Shown here one piece after another: positions 36,466-47,720 of a stretch of 64,000 nt of DNA; within the stretch, counting starts at the first letter, position 1; every line of letters starts with the position of its first letter. The notes beneath the pieces are model-generated. The model worked only from the letters and a program-made list of their open reading frames with translations. It did no database searches and had not been told where the DNA came from. The position numbers were made by a program, and so were the translations under genes. The stretch comes from Sycobia sp. Sy_11 (Eukaryota; Arthropoda; Insecta; Hymenoptera; Epichrysomallidae): assembly GCA_018907035.1 (NCBI GenBank), contig JACCIC010000001.1:5190001-5254000 (forward strand), in the 5' to 3' direction.

Positions 36466-39400
36466 ATGTGTAAAATAAAGATACTTTTTTTTGCAGTATC
36501 TGTCTTTAGTTCTCTTTGTAACGGTAAGCGATTGTTTATGAAGTTATTTTTTTAGCAATTATAAAATAAAATAGAAAATAAAGAAAAATATTTCTATACA
36601 TATAATACAACAAACATATAATTCTATAAATACAATAAACATGATTCCATAATAGATTAATAATAATATAGATAAAATAAAAAAATTTGGTTTTATAAAG
36701 CTGCTCGATAATTTTTAACTAATATACTTCTATTAATGTTTTAAATAAACTTATGAATTTTGAATTTCGACGTATAGAAATTTATTCGAGTATTTTTATT
36801 AACCCATTAAAAAGTTATGAATAATCTGTAAAATATCTCTGAAATCTACAAATGCCTCACTTTAGTTTTAGCTCTGAACACCGAATTGATTGTAGGTGGT
36901 CACTATGCCGATGAATTTAGTTTTCAGTACACTGTTGCAATAATGGTTAAATTTAATTTAACGTCTAAATTTCATCCGTACTGCGGAGGTGGAATTCTTA
37001 ATAAAAATTATGTAATATCTGCTGCTCACTGCTTCGTAATAAGTGTTGATGAGTTAAAGAATTACACTTTTGCCATAAAGGCAGGTGGTAGAGACTTAAA
37101 TAAACCGACAGTAATTAGTATACTTATTGACATTATTTATGTTGGATCCTACGACCCGGTAACTTCTGAAAATGATATTGCGGTACTAAAGGTAATCATT
37201 ATAATTTAAGGGCATTAGCACCATTCAAATAAGATTTCTAGTTTTCAATATAACCGAATAAATCTTTTATTCTTCAAATAATTAATAATTTTAATGAATT
37301 TTAATTTTAGAAATAAATTTCATATTTATATAGTTTATACGGCAGAAGTAACTTTGACATTGTATGATGCGTTTATTCTGAATACTACATTTTTCAAACT
37401 TTAAACATCGTCCATATTTATTTTTCATATACATTATTCCTTAAGTAAAAGAAACAAGAAATTTTTATATAACCCAGTAGTAAAAAGATTTGCATTACGT
37501 ATTTTAAGTTCGGTTAATACAATAATAAAAAATTATAAATAAAATAACGCACCATCATAATATTATTTCTTATTATGGCTCTTAAGTTAATACAAAGCTT
37601 GGATCTGGAAAATGATAAACGACTGGAGAATTTGGAATTATCAGAAGATAACGAATCATTATTTGAAAAAAGAGGTGTAGTAAGTGGATATGGATATAAC
37701 TGGATTGCACTTGAAAAGAATTATATTACTAAAAAAATTAAAAGAGTTAATGGTAATACAAATCTTTTACTCAAATATGGCAATGTTACTATAACTGATG
37801 ACAAAGTTTGTGAAAGAGGCGAATTCAAACTTCTGAGCAATAGTCAAATGTGTGGTGTAATGGATTTAAACGAATCAGGTGAAACTTCGGGCGTTTGTGC
37901 GGTAAGACTATTGTTAATATTTATAGATAATGAAAAAAATATTATATATGTATACACGAATAAATATCCAATTAGAATTTTGATTCTTATAGGTTTAAGG
38001 ATATATATTAAGAAATTTTTAGTACTGCCCAATATAATTAAAGGAACTTAAACTTAAGAATTCATGATTAATTATAATATTACCTTCTTAGCTAACGCTA
38101 TTAGTTTGCCCTACACAAACACTCTTTCTGATTCAATGTATTTCTCCGGATAACGCAGTTAGATATTTTGATATTTTCATAAGTTTTAATTCGTATTCTA
38201 CAAACATTGTTAATAGTGCTGCTCATTTGAATATTTATTTATAACTTTGTAACTCTGATATTCGTAATTGATAAACTTTGGAAAAGCTTTGAAATAGTTT
38301 AGCATCTAATAAACGCATTCTTCGTTTTTTGTAATGATTACCGATCAGTTTTTGCTCGCATCAAAATTATTTCCTTCAAATAGGAATATCATTAGATGCT
38401 GTATATGACGAACTATTTACGAACTTTCATGTCAAAGAGAAAGGTTAGACGTCCTTAATGATCTGTGTTCATTCGTAAACAATCGTTACTTGTTACTTCA
38501 TGAAAGACACTTTTTATTACCATTTTTAGATTTTCCAGTATAACTTGTATTTGAGTAATAGTATATAAAGTCGCACTTGTAAAATAACTATATTAGATTT
38601 AGTGCATCTTAGTTGATGAAAAGCTATTGCTACAAGCATATACTTGTGAAAAGAATTTAATTAATGACTTATTAATTAACGTTTCCCTTCTTATGCATTT
38701 TACTCTACGCTAATTTTTAACAATAGATTAATTTACAAGGTAAAGTAAGTATTTTCAATTAGGAGTAGAAGTTTTATTCAATCTTTACAGTTCACAATGT
38801 TCAAACATTTTAGATGTTCCATCTGATCAAAAAAATTGTGTCGAAACTTATAATTATTTACTGTTTGAACAGTATGTACGGCGAACATCATATAAATGAG
38901 TTAAGGCTGAAAACCTGATGCTGTTCGAACAATACAAATGACTCGAACTGTTCGTCCATCTTGAATATCTGAAGTGTTTAAAGAGTTCGATAATAACGAA
39001 TGGCTAGGTATAATAATCTTGGCATTATTAAGGTTTAAGACTTGCTTCAATCCGCAAAATTTGAAACTATAATACAAAATGTGTGAAATATCCAAGTTCA
39101 TTGATCGTAAGATTCCAATGATCCCAATGAATCAATTGAACTCAAATTTGAAAATATAGTATAATCTATTCTTCTTGAACATTTAAGTAAATAGAAAAAA
39201 AAATGAAAAATATAAATGTGTGAAAGTTCATCCACAATCAACTAAAAAATCAATATATACTTATAAAACATTTTATACATGTTTAAATGGAATACCGTGT
39301 ATTCATATTATAACAGATAGATTTAATAACAACCCAAATTTCACCCTATGCGATCCATTATTTTCATTGAATCCTACAGTCAATTAATTTGGATTTTTTT

Positions 39401-41239
39401 CGTACTTCTTGTAATAGCTTTAAAATTATCTGGATTTATCTAAATTCTAAACCTCTCGAATTATAGATAATAATGTCTGCTTATTGCAAAAAAGATATGT
39501 TTTATATGTAATAGTTATAGTTCATTTCAATTTTTTTTCCTTATTTTGCAATTTAAAGGTGATGTGCTCTTTCGAAATTCTGGTTTAAATGCCTCTACGT
39601 ATTCCTCAGGAATTTATAGAAATTTTACTTGTTTTCTCGTACAATACTTTGTCTCACGTCATATATCTTGAAATTACCAAGTTAAAAAATAATATTATAT
39701 ACATTTGATCTTTAATAATTATTAATAAGATTATAAGTTTTCCACAAATACATATATTGATGTAACTGAATGTATAAACCAATATATGTTTACATTGGTT
39801 GTATACAAGCAGCTGTTATATTTTTGTATTATTTCTTCTATAGATTTTGTATAGTATACTGTATCACACTTATATTTATATATCTATTATTATGTTAATG
39901 TGTCAAAATTCACAATTAGATAAAACATATTCTGAAATATAAAATTTATTTTTACGGACTAAGATGTCGATTCAAATATTATAGTTACATAAATATTTCA
40001 TCTGTATATGATTTTATAATTAGACAATGATACATTGTTAAAATTGACAATATGAAAATAAAATATGGAAATAAATACTTATGTATGTATAGAATTTAAT
40101 GCAATTAAATTTTAAAAATACAATTGCCAGATGTTCAACTACATTTTCCCAAGCATTTAATGTTTTATGTTTTATCTGCTAATATTTGATTTTACAGAGG
40201 GTATAATCTAGGCTTCCAATATCAAATTATTGTCGGCTCCTTTTCAACAAAATTCATATTAATGATCGTGCATATTGGATATTTTCTACCAATCTTATCT
40301 TATCTTATCTTAATATTATATCATTTCTAATTCCAATATTGGTGAGAATCATATTTCACATTTTTTATTTCATGTTTGGTGGTATATTTTGACCAGTATT
40401 GCCATCTAACCAAATTTATTTTATATTAAATTGAAATTAAATTTGTTATTTAATTACATACGATTACGAATTCTAGAATCGATTAAAATATTTTCCTTTA
40501 TTTTATGAGAAATCTGATCATTAGTGTTCATGTTAGCAATGGACTAATACAGTCTTATACAATCAAGAGCGAATGAATGTTATATTTGATAATATATTCA
40601 GATAATCGGATGAATATACTTATCGGTATTGTAGTCTATTGAATAAACTAATATAATCATAATGGCAGTTAGTCTACTCTGCATATAATCAGCTTGAGAT
40701 GAACTTCATGAAATCTGCAATATAATATCAAAATTAATTTTTTTAGTAAATGGGAATCTAACTTTTTTCTTCAACGAAAATTACTGAATCTATCAAGCCC
40801 GATGTTCGAGTCATTACTGTTCCCCTTTTACATAAAAAATTATTAATAAAAATATCCACACTCGCTCTATTTATATACATCTATCTCCTTTTTTTACTCT
40901 ACCAGTAAATTTATTTTATTTCGATTCTTTAAAACATAAATACTTTCAAGAATCTCTATTGTATCTTTAATATTAATATCTGCTTCCAAAATATCCATTT
41001 TAAATACTATTATGCAGTTAATGGTGTATAAATTCTTTCAGTGCGACAGTGGTGACCCTCTTATTATTCAGGGAAAGCTTGCTGGAATTGTAAGCAGAAA
41101 TTCTTTGGAGTGTAATGATACCGATCAAGGATGTATGTATTCTAAAGTTTCGTATTTTATTGACTTTATAAATGCCATTCTTAACGGATTACCTTTGAAA
41201 GGTACTCATTCTTTTTTAAATCCGTCATTAACAACGTAA
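36466..41239 (+). CDS. SPL5: secreted S1 protease-like protein, triad present, Gly193 to Cys, 298 residues
   Basis: Four exons: 36466-36523, 36866-37191, 37587-37901 and 41042-41239 (TAA 41237-41239). Exon 1 is a signal peptide (KILFFAVSVFSSLCN). The mature start is near ALNTELIVGG: a canonical IVGG, but preceded by Leu rather than Arg or Lys, so no zymogen cleavage site. His74 (SAAHC), Asp123 (NDIAV) and Ser236 (CDSGDP) are all present. Position 193 is Cys and 197 is Asp, as in SPL4. NLT and NVT are possible N-glycosylation sites. Intron 3 is 3.1 kb, far longer than in SPL4, which makes the exon 4 link the weakest. The exon 4 protein sequence pairs naturally with the SPL4/5 type (CDSGDPL), and the phases agree. 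Confidence 0.86.
37902..41041. other. SPL5 intron 3 (3.1 kb)
   Basis: AT-rich intron. It contains a repeat-like segment near 39,390-39,540 resembling 5,281-5,450, and a four-fold CTTAT run at about 40294-40311. I see no extra protease exon or transposon coding sequence. Confidence 0.5.
40294..40311 (-). promoter_or_regulatory. Cluster of GATA-type motifs
   Basis: CTTATCTTATCTTATCTT reads as repeated AAGATAAG-like sites on the minus strand. GATA factors control many insect gut, fat body and blood-cell genes, so it could be an intronic enhancer part for SPL5. It may equally be a chance pentanucleotide microsatellite. Confidence 0.25.
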
Positions 41240-41818
41240 TAATATTATATATAAGATTTATTCCAATAGCGAAACGAATTAAGACAAACTGTGACAAATA
41301 TAATACTTTGCATAATCAATTAGTAAATTTTTCATAATTATATGTTCAGTTTAGAGAATTTTTAGTATATTGTAATATGGTTTTATTGTATAATTTTGTG
41401 ATTATCGTAAATATAAAATTATTATTATTGTTATTATTTCTTTTTGTTGTTATTTCTAGCGTTATTTTTGTAATTATTATCATTTCTGTCCATTGTATGT
41501 ACCTTTCCAGAGATCGTTGTCTTTAAAATTTTTGTTCCCGATTGAATGATGGGATATAAAATATGAAGCCCACTACTTGAGAAGGTAAAGCGTGAAAGAA
41601 ACTTATGCAGAATGATATTGTATAGATGAATCGAGGGCCAATGAAAAATATTGTGATGTAGAGCATAAGCTTTAGGTACCTCTTAAAAAGCGTAATGAGC
41701 TTACTGGTACTGTAATCACAGTTTCCCTTGATCATACGCGGATTTTTTTTATAGGTAAACTTATGAAAGACAAGGGAATTATTCTCAGATTATAGGTATA
41801 GCTAGGTATAGTTGTATG

Positions 41819-41873
<55 letters not shown>

Positions 41874-42700
41874 CTTTTTGCTGTGAGCCGCGTATACGTA
41901 AAGACAGGTTCAGAATGTACACGGGTTTATGGTTCTGTGCTGGGAGATCTAAAGTATTTTCCGTTGCTGTCGGTAATGAGATGGCCAGCTGAATGGTAGC
42001 CGTTGGTCTAGTATATTTGCTATTGGCGAGTGTCATTTTATGATTGCGGTATACAATTCAATGAATCTAGACAGACTAAAGCAGTAGATTTAGGTGTTCT
42101 CATCTGAAAGGCTCCTTCAGGCATATCTTTCGGCGGAAGGCATGAAGAGGCAGATTTATGTAGTCAGCTGAATCATGAAGGATCGATAATTTTAGTCACA
42201 GTGGAGAGAAATTAAAATGATTTGATCGACTGTTCACATAACAGAGGAGTGGAGAAATAATGGACAATTAGCTTTTCTTTTATTACTTCTTTTACGTTTA
42301 ATTTTAACTAAATATATTCAGAGAGGACTGAATAGAATAAACGGAGAACAGTAAATACAGAAATTTCTTTTCATCGACTATCAGTCTTAATGAAATACAT
42401 TATATTCGTTTTGATTATAAATATTTACCTACTTTTTGCTACTTGCTAACTGTTTGTTCTAATAGAAATATGTACCTAACTATCTATAGCTCACATTTTC
42501 TTATTATATTTTACTCTATATGACTCATGCTTAAAAATGGACATTTATAGTATTTATAAATACTATTTTTTTGTATATGCTCGTTATATATTTTACTATT
42601 AAATTTGTATATTTTTCTACTCTAATATGAACAAATATGATCATCTGCACCTCTTTCCTTCTGTCTTCTTATTTTTTTCATAACACCCATTACATTAACT
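41240..42700. other. Intergenic DNA downstream of SPL5
   Basis: AT-rich, with a (TA)n array at 41822-41872. The part 41,880-42,200 is GC-richer. A minus-strand frame at 42036-41875 (MTLANSKYTRPTATIQLA) is unassigned. No gene supported. Confidence 0.45.
41822..41872. repeat. (TA)n microsatellite
   Basis: About 25 uninterrupted TA units. Confidence 0.95.
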
Positions 42701-42719
42701 TTATACGGTTATTAGTATT

Positions 42720-43200
42720 TATGACCATTCACTTAAACACGTTTATTCCAGAACAAAATCGCCGAAAAAATTTCGACAGAAAAGTCTCATCTCTCTCTTT
42801 AAACGCTCTAGTGTACGGCGCGAGAAGAAAAATAGGATTCATAACGAGCCAACTCCGATAGGACACACCGCTGCGCCACTCTCGTAAAAAATTGCCCGAA
42901 AAGAAAAAAAATCCTCGACTTTCGGCCGAGTGCATTCATCGGCACAAAGCCAAATATAGCTGTAGCGTTGTAATGATAATTCCGGCTGCGAAGTGAAACT
43001 GGGAACTCGGGAATGCGGAGGGATGGTTGCAGGAAGGCAGATAAAAGCACCGACGCTGTTACTTTAATCGCGTGCAAGGCTGAACGGACAATAATTCGGA
43101 GCAGGCACATTTTAACCAGCATCCCCGGAATAGAAAACCGGATGGATAACTAAAGCACGCGCCGAAAAATCACTTCGAACAAGACCGCGAATAAAACGAC
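42720..43200. other. GC-richer island 1
   Basis: Noticeably richer in CpG than its flanks. It has overlapping open frames on both strands (up to 104 residues on the minus strand) without protein-family resemblance. Regulatory or simply compositional. Confidence 0.4.
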
Positions 43201-43329
43201 CGACTGAAAATAAATGAGATGCTATAATCGTGACACATCGAACAATAGAATGTGAATAATATTTTAAAAGAAAACTTAAGTATTGAAAGAATACCGTTGA
43301 AAAATATACGTGAACAGTAATCAAGATTT

Positions 43330-45640
43330 TGTAAGATAATTACTTATACAGTTCATAAATATTACGGAAGGCGTTACGGAATTATCCAATAATGATATAC
43401 GTGGAAAAAATCAGAGAGATTGTCTATAGAATATTTATTGTCTATTGGATGCCCTCGTTTAGAGCCGGAACATATCGATTTTGAGTTAAAAGCTTTTGTG
43501 TTGTTGAAAAGCTGACCGGATCTTGTAGATGTAACGTGCAAATAAATGGGCTTATCATGATCGGTGATGTCTGAAAAATCCTAGACGAACGGATGAAGGA
43601 GGTAACAGCTCATCAGATTAAATGCAATCACTAGATCTCAATTCATCAATTACCTAATAATCGAGCGAGCATAACAATTGAAAACGGAAGACGAATACAA
43701 AAGTTATATATATATTAGTAAATTATTCATTCTAAAACTATATTGTATAATTTTTAAGACCATTCGTATTATTACCATAATTTTTCTGAATGATTTGGAT
43801 GCTTGTTTGACATTTAGTTGACTTTAGTGTGATTATACTATATACATAGAATTTGATCTTACCAAAAATTATAAAGCATTGACGAATAAGGTATTTGAAA
43901 ATTCGGCTTAAATTTGATTAAACGAATTTTTTTAATGAATGGTGCTCACAATTTATTAAAAATATTTAAGCAAACTCGTAAAGACTCTCCAAAAATTTAA
44001 AAAAAAAAACAGGTGTTTAATTTTTAAGTATACTATAGTTGACATTATTGTGTCAGAAATAATTTAAATGCCGGTGTTCGTAATTGGAAAAATAGTACAT
44101 ATTAACTCTATAAATATATAAATAGACGATTGTGTAATTATTTGAATGCGTTAGCTACATATAATAAGACAATGTAAATAAGTTAATTATTTTTATTTGT
44201 TAATAAGTTAGTGAAATTTTATTAGACGTTTGAATTAAAAATATTTCAATTAATTTCTTTATAAAATTAACCAATGTAAATATCTTAAGTTTTTATAATT
44301 TTTATTTTAACTTGAACTATTTTAACAGACTAATATTGATGTCTGAAACCTTTTACCGAATTTATCGTAAATAAAATATATTTATTACGATATTAATTTA
44401 CAGTAATTCCCATGATTATATTTTGAATAAATATAACATACAACTTTCAAGATATATTACGTAGAATACAATTTAATAGATCTATATATTTTGAAAATAT
44501 TATGTAATGCATTGATAGATGTCGAAAGTTACAAATTTATAGTAGTTATTTATATATAATAATAGCTTCAATGGACACGCAACTGCCGTATGATTGCATG
44601 AATAATTATTAATGTGGTGATCGATTTGAAATAAAGCAGAGATAATAAAATATTAGAATTGTTCGTTAAATTTTATAAATTTATTGATGTTAATTAATTA
44701 ATGTAAATTTTTATTTTTATGTATTTAATAGATCAAACGAAAATTCTCTTTGCTCTTCTAGTTTTCCGATGGCCTGAACTGCAAAAAATTTAGTAAATTA
44801 AGTTTTTGTTTCAATATTTTGAGAGCGTGATTGATTCGTAGTGAGAAAGAGTTTTTATTTCTAAAAATATCGTGGCGAAGCTTGCTTGTTCTTATTGTGA
44901 CGATAATATAAACTTATACGTTAATTAGAAATTTATTATCAATACAATTATTATTGCATTCGAAAAAAATCCATCACGCTCATTTTATTACTATTGAATT
45001 GTGCGATCTGTCGTTGGCTGATTGATATACACCCTGATTTAAGCATCGATAATATTGGTTGAAAGCGATTTTTTATACTTTTTATTTCATATATAAAAAT
45101 AACTCATTGATCTAGTACAAAATTCTACGTAGCATATATTTATTTCGTAATCTGAGTATTTTACTATCTGATAGTGGAATGTCAACTTTTAATCGAAACT
45201 AAAGGTGCGACCTTTGTCTATATCTTAAAATGTTCGAACATTTTCCAACATTTTCGAACATTTTAATACTGGAAATATTGAATCTAGCTGTCAACACTTT
45301 AAATATTGTTGAAATTTTACACTTCAAATTTTCAGTCTCTCGACGTTTGTGTCGGCAGTATCCAGGTGTATAAACATCGATTTCTGATAAAGCGATTGCT
45401 GCTGTTACTGTTGCGTTGGCGCAGGTATCAGGAACATTCAGAAAAGTCATACACGTCATTGTGCTAGGATGCTATGACAGCTCGCATACATCTATTAAAC
45501 GATTGAAAATCCCCCTTCCACACACACATAAATGATATGATAATTTCTTTTTATTGCTCTAACATCGTGCTTAACAATAATTCTAAAATTTCATTTTACA
45601 AACCATACCTATTAGTAATAATATAACGTTAGTTTAAACA
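43330..45640. other. AT-rich DNA without recognised features
   Basis: No gene or transposon seen. A perfect 18-bp palindrome AAAATGTTCGAACATTTT lies at 45227-45244, followed by partial repeats of the same words. Confidence 0.5.
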
Positions 45641-46085
45641 AAAAGCACTTCAGATCACTCGCTTCTGTACCTCACTTCCTGTATCTCTCTCCCTCTGAGA
45701 TATGTGTGAGCGTCTTGCTTTTCTATTCGTGTCGATCGTCCAGAAAAAGTCTACGTCAGCCGAGCGAGGGGGCGTTACACGTAGCTTTTTTGCGTCAGTT
45801 AGGCGGCCACCGCCTCTCCGCTTCTCTCCTCTCAACTCTGACCGAAACTTCCTCGCTCGTGCGGCATGTATGAAGTTCTGCGGGACTCGCGGATGATTTG
45901 CCGCTGGGTAGCGCCTCGAATGCGATGCGCGCCCCTTGTATGTCTATATCCGTATAGATACGATGCTTCCTGTAAATGGCACTTAAGGCTCTCTCGCGAA
46001 ACTTTCAGCGGCGGCGACTCCGCCTCTGCCTTCGAATCCACGGTAAATATTGGACTCTCCCACGTTTTATGGCTTTTTATTTGTT
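45640..46085. other. GC-rich island 2
   Basis: CpG-rich block ending directly at a (CT)n-(AT)n compound microsatellite. Several short frames on both strands give Arg- and Ser-rich translations typical of GC-rich noncoding DNA. Confidence 0.45.
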
Positions 46086-46088
46086 TCT

Positions 46089-46090
<2 letters not shown>

Positions 46091-46132
<42 letters not shown>

Positions 46133-46141
46133 TCTCTCTCC

Positions 46142-46192
<51 letters not shown>
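46091..46192. repeat. Compound (CT)n-(AT)n microsatellite
   Basis: About 25 CT units (with CCCT interruptions) to 46144, then about 24 AT units. On the minus strand the first part is (GA)n, a GAGA-factor-type sequence. Confidence 0.95.
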
Positions 46193-46193
<1 letters not shown>

Positions 46194-46194
46194 T

Positions 46195-46900
46195 GTGTTC
46201 TATTTGAGCGAGTAGTTATATAGAAGGACGTTCTATACTTTCTTTATGAAATAAAATGTTGGATTCTTAAGTTCGTTTGAAAATAAAAAATTGAGCACAG
46301 TGAGCTACTTGTCGAGTGATCGCATAATATGAAATGTAGAGTTTTTCGAGTAGTATTGCATTTCTATATTACGCTCGAACTATGAACATAATTTCAACTT
46401 AAGAAATGAAATGGTGACAGCATAGAGTTATTTAAAAGGCATCATATTTTTGATCAATAATAAAATGCTTCATTTAATAAAGTCAGTTAAAAAATTAATT
46501 AAGATTAGTTATATAATGAAGTTTAAATTATTATTTTAAAACTTTAGTTCCTATTTTTTTAATAATAATTAATAAGTAAATCGATATATCAGAGATTTTT
46601 TTAATAGCTAAGCTAACTTTGACTATTCTTTATAACTTTTTGTAATTTTTTTGCGCTCAAAATATTACAAATTATGTGTAATAAATATAATCATAAATTT
46701 CTGAACCTCTAAAGAAAATCATTAAACTATTAAACTTATTAGTAAGAAACGTCACGCTGCCAAAGAACACAAAATTAAAATGTCTCTATAAAGAGAATAA
46801 TGTAACAGAACTATATTTTACATCAAGTTTTATTAATACAAATTTTTATCTTATAACAGAAATATATAAAATCTGTATAATTCGCAGGTACTTACAAATT
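46195..46900. other. AT-rich DNA
   Basis: Nothing recognisable. Confidence 0.5.
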
Positions 46901-47720
46901 ATTTTTGTACTTTAATAATGTGTATAAGACTTATTATGTATACGGTGGCTATAAAAGTGCGACTTGCATCCCGATGCTGACCATCAAAGCCCGTATCTAC
47001 AATACTGCCTGTAAACCCCTCGGTAAAGTATTTACGACCGACTATAATATAAGCATACAAATTCCCTATCCCCGTCCATCCGGATTAAAGCCGTAGGAGA
47101 CGGTAAACCAACCCCGTAAGAAAATGCTAACGAAAATCCTAAATTCCAATGAACCAATGGCCCGAGGCATCCTTGCCGCTCGCCTTTGACCCACCATTGG
47201 CAATACCGCAGCCATATCCTACCTCCGTCGTATTAACAGCGTTTGATCAGCGATCCATCACCCCGCCCTTCGCGACGCCCGTACAGAGGCAGCCGGCCGC
47301 GCATTTCCGCGCATGGATGATAATTGTATCGCCTTGTCCCGTGTGTATTGCGCGTGCGTGTGTGTGTTTCTGCTGCAATCACGAGGGAGAAGACGACCGA
47401 CGCGCCGGTATAATCAACGCGGTCGCCGTTTGCGCGAATCCACCCACTCCAACCGCCGTTCTGTATATACCAACACGGCCTCCTCGGTATACATCGTTAT
47501 CGGCGCTTCGATGACGATCGGCGGATCGAGCTTTGTCGGCTCGCGCAAGATATTTGCCCGTGAGAATAATGTATCGATTTCTCACGTGTTCGAAGATTCT
47601 ACGCATATTATGCATATACATACGAACGAAATTGGAAACGCAAATGGTGGATAAAGTCGATATTTGGCGAAAAGAGGATTGAGTTCGTGGGCGGTGATGG
47701 CGATGGTGCCTAGATTTAAG
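46900..47720. other. GC-rich island 3
   Basis: About 800 bp rich in CpG and CCG/CGG. Open frames of up to 121 residues (47149-47514, Pro/Ala-rich) overlap on both strands and look compositional rather than coding. No splice-bounded exon was recognised. Confidence 0.4.

Noticed and set aside
37202..37586. ATG at 37575 as a separate gene start for SPL5 exon 3
   Set aside because: The sequence ends in an AG acceptor at 37585-37586, and the frame joins exon 2 in phase 0 exactly as in SPL4.
47149..47514. 121-residue Pro/Ala-rich frame
   Set aside because: GC-rich island composition; overlapping frames on both strands; no recognisable family or splice context.
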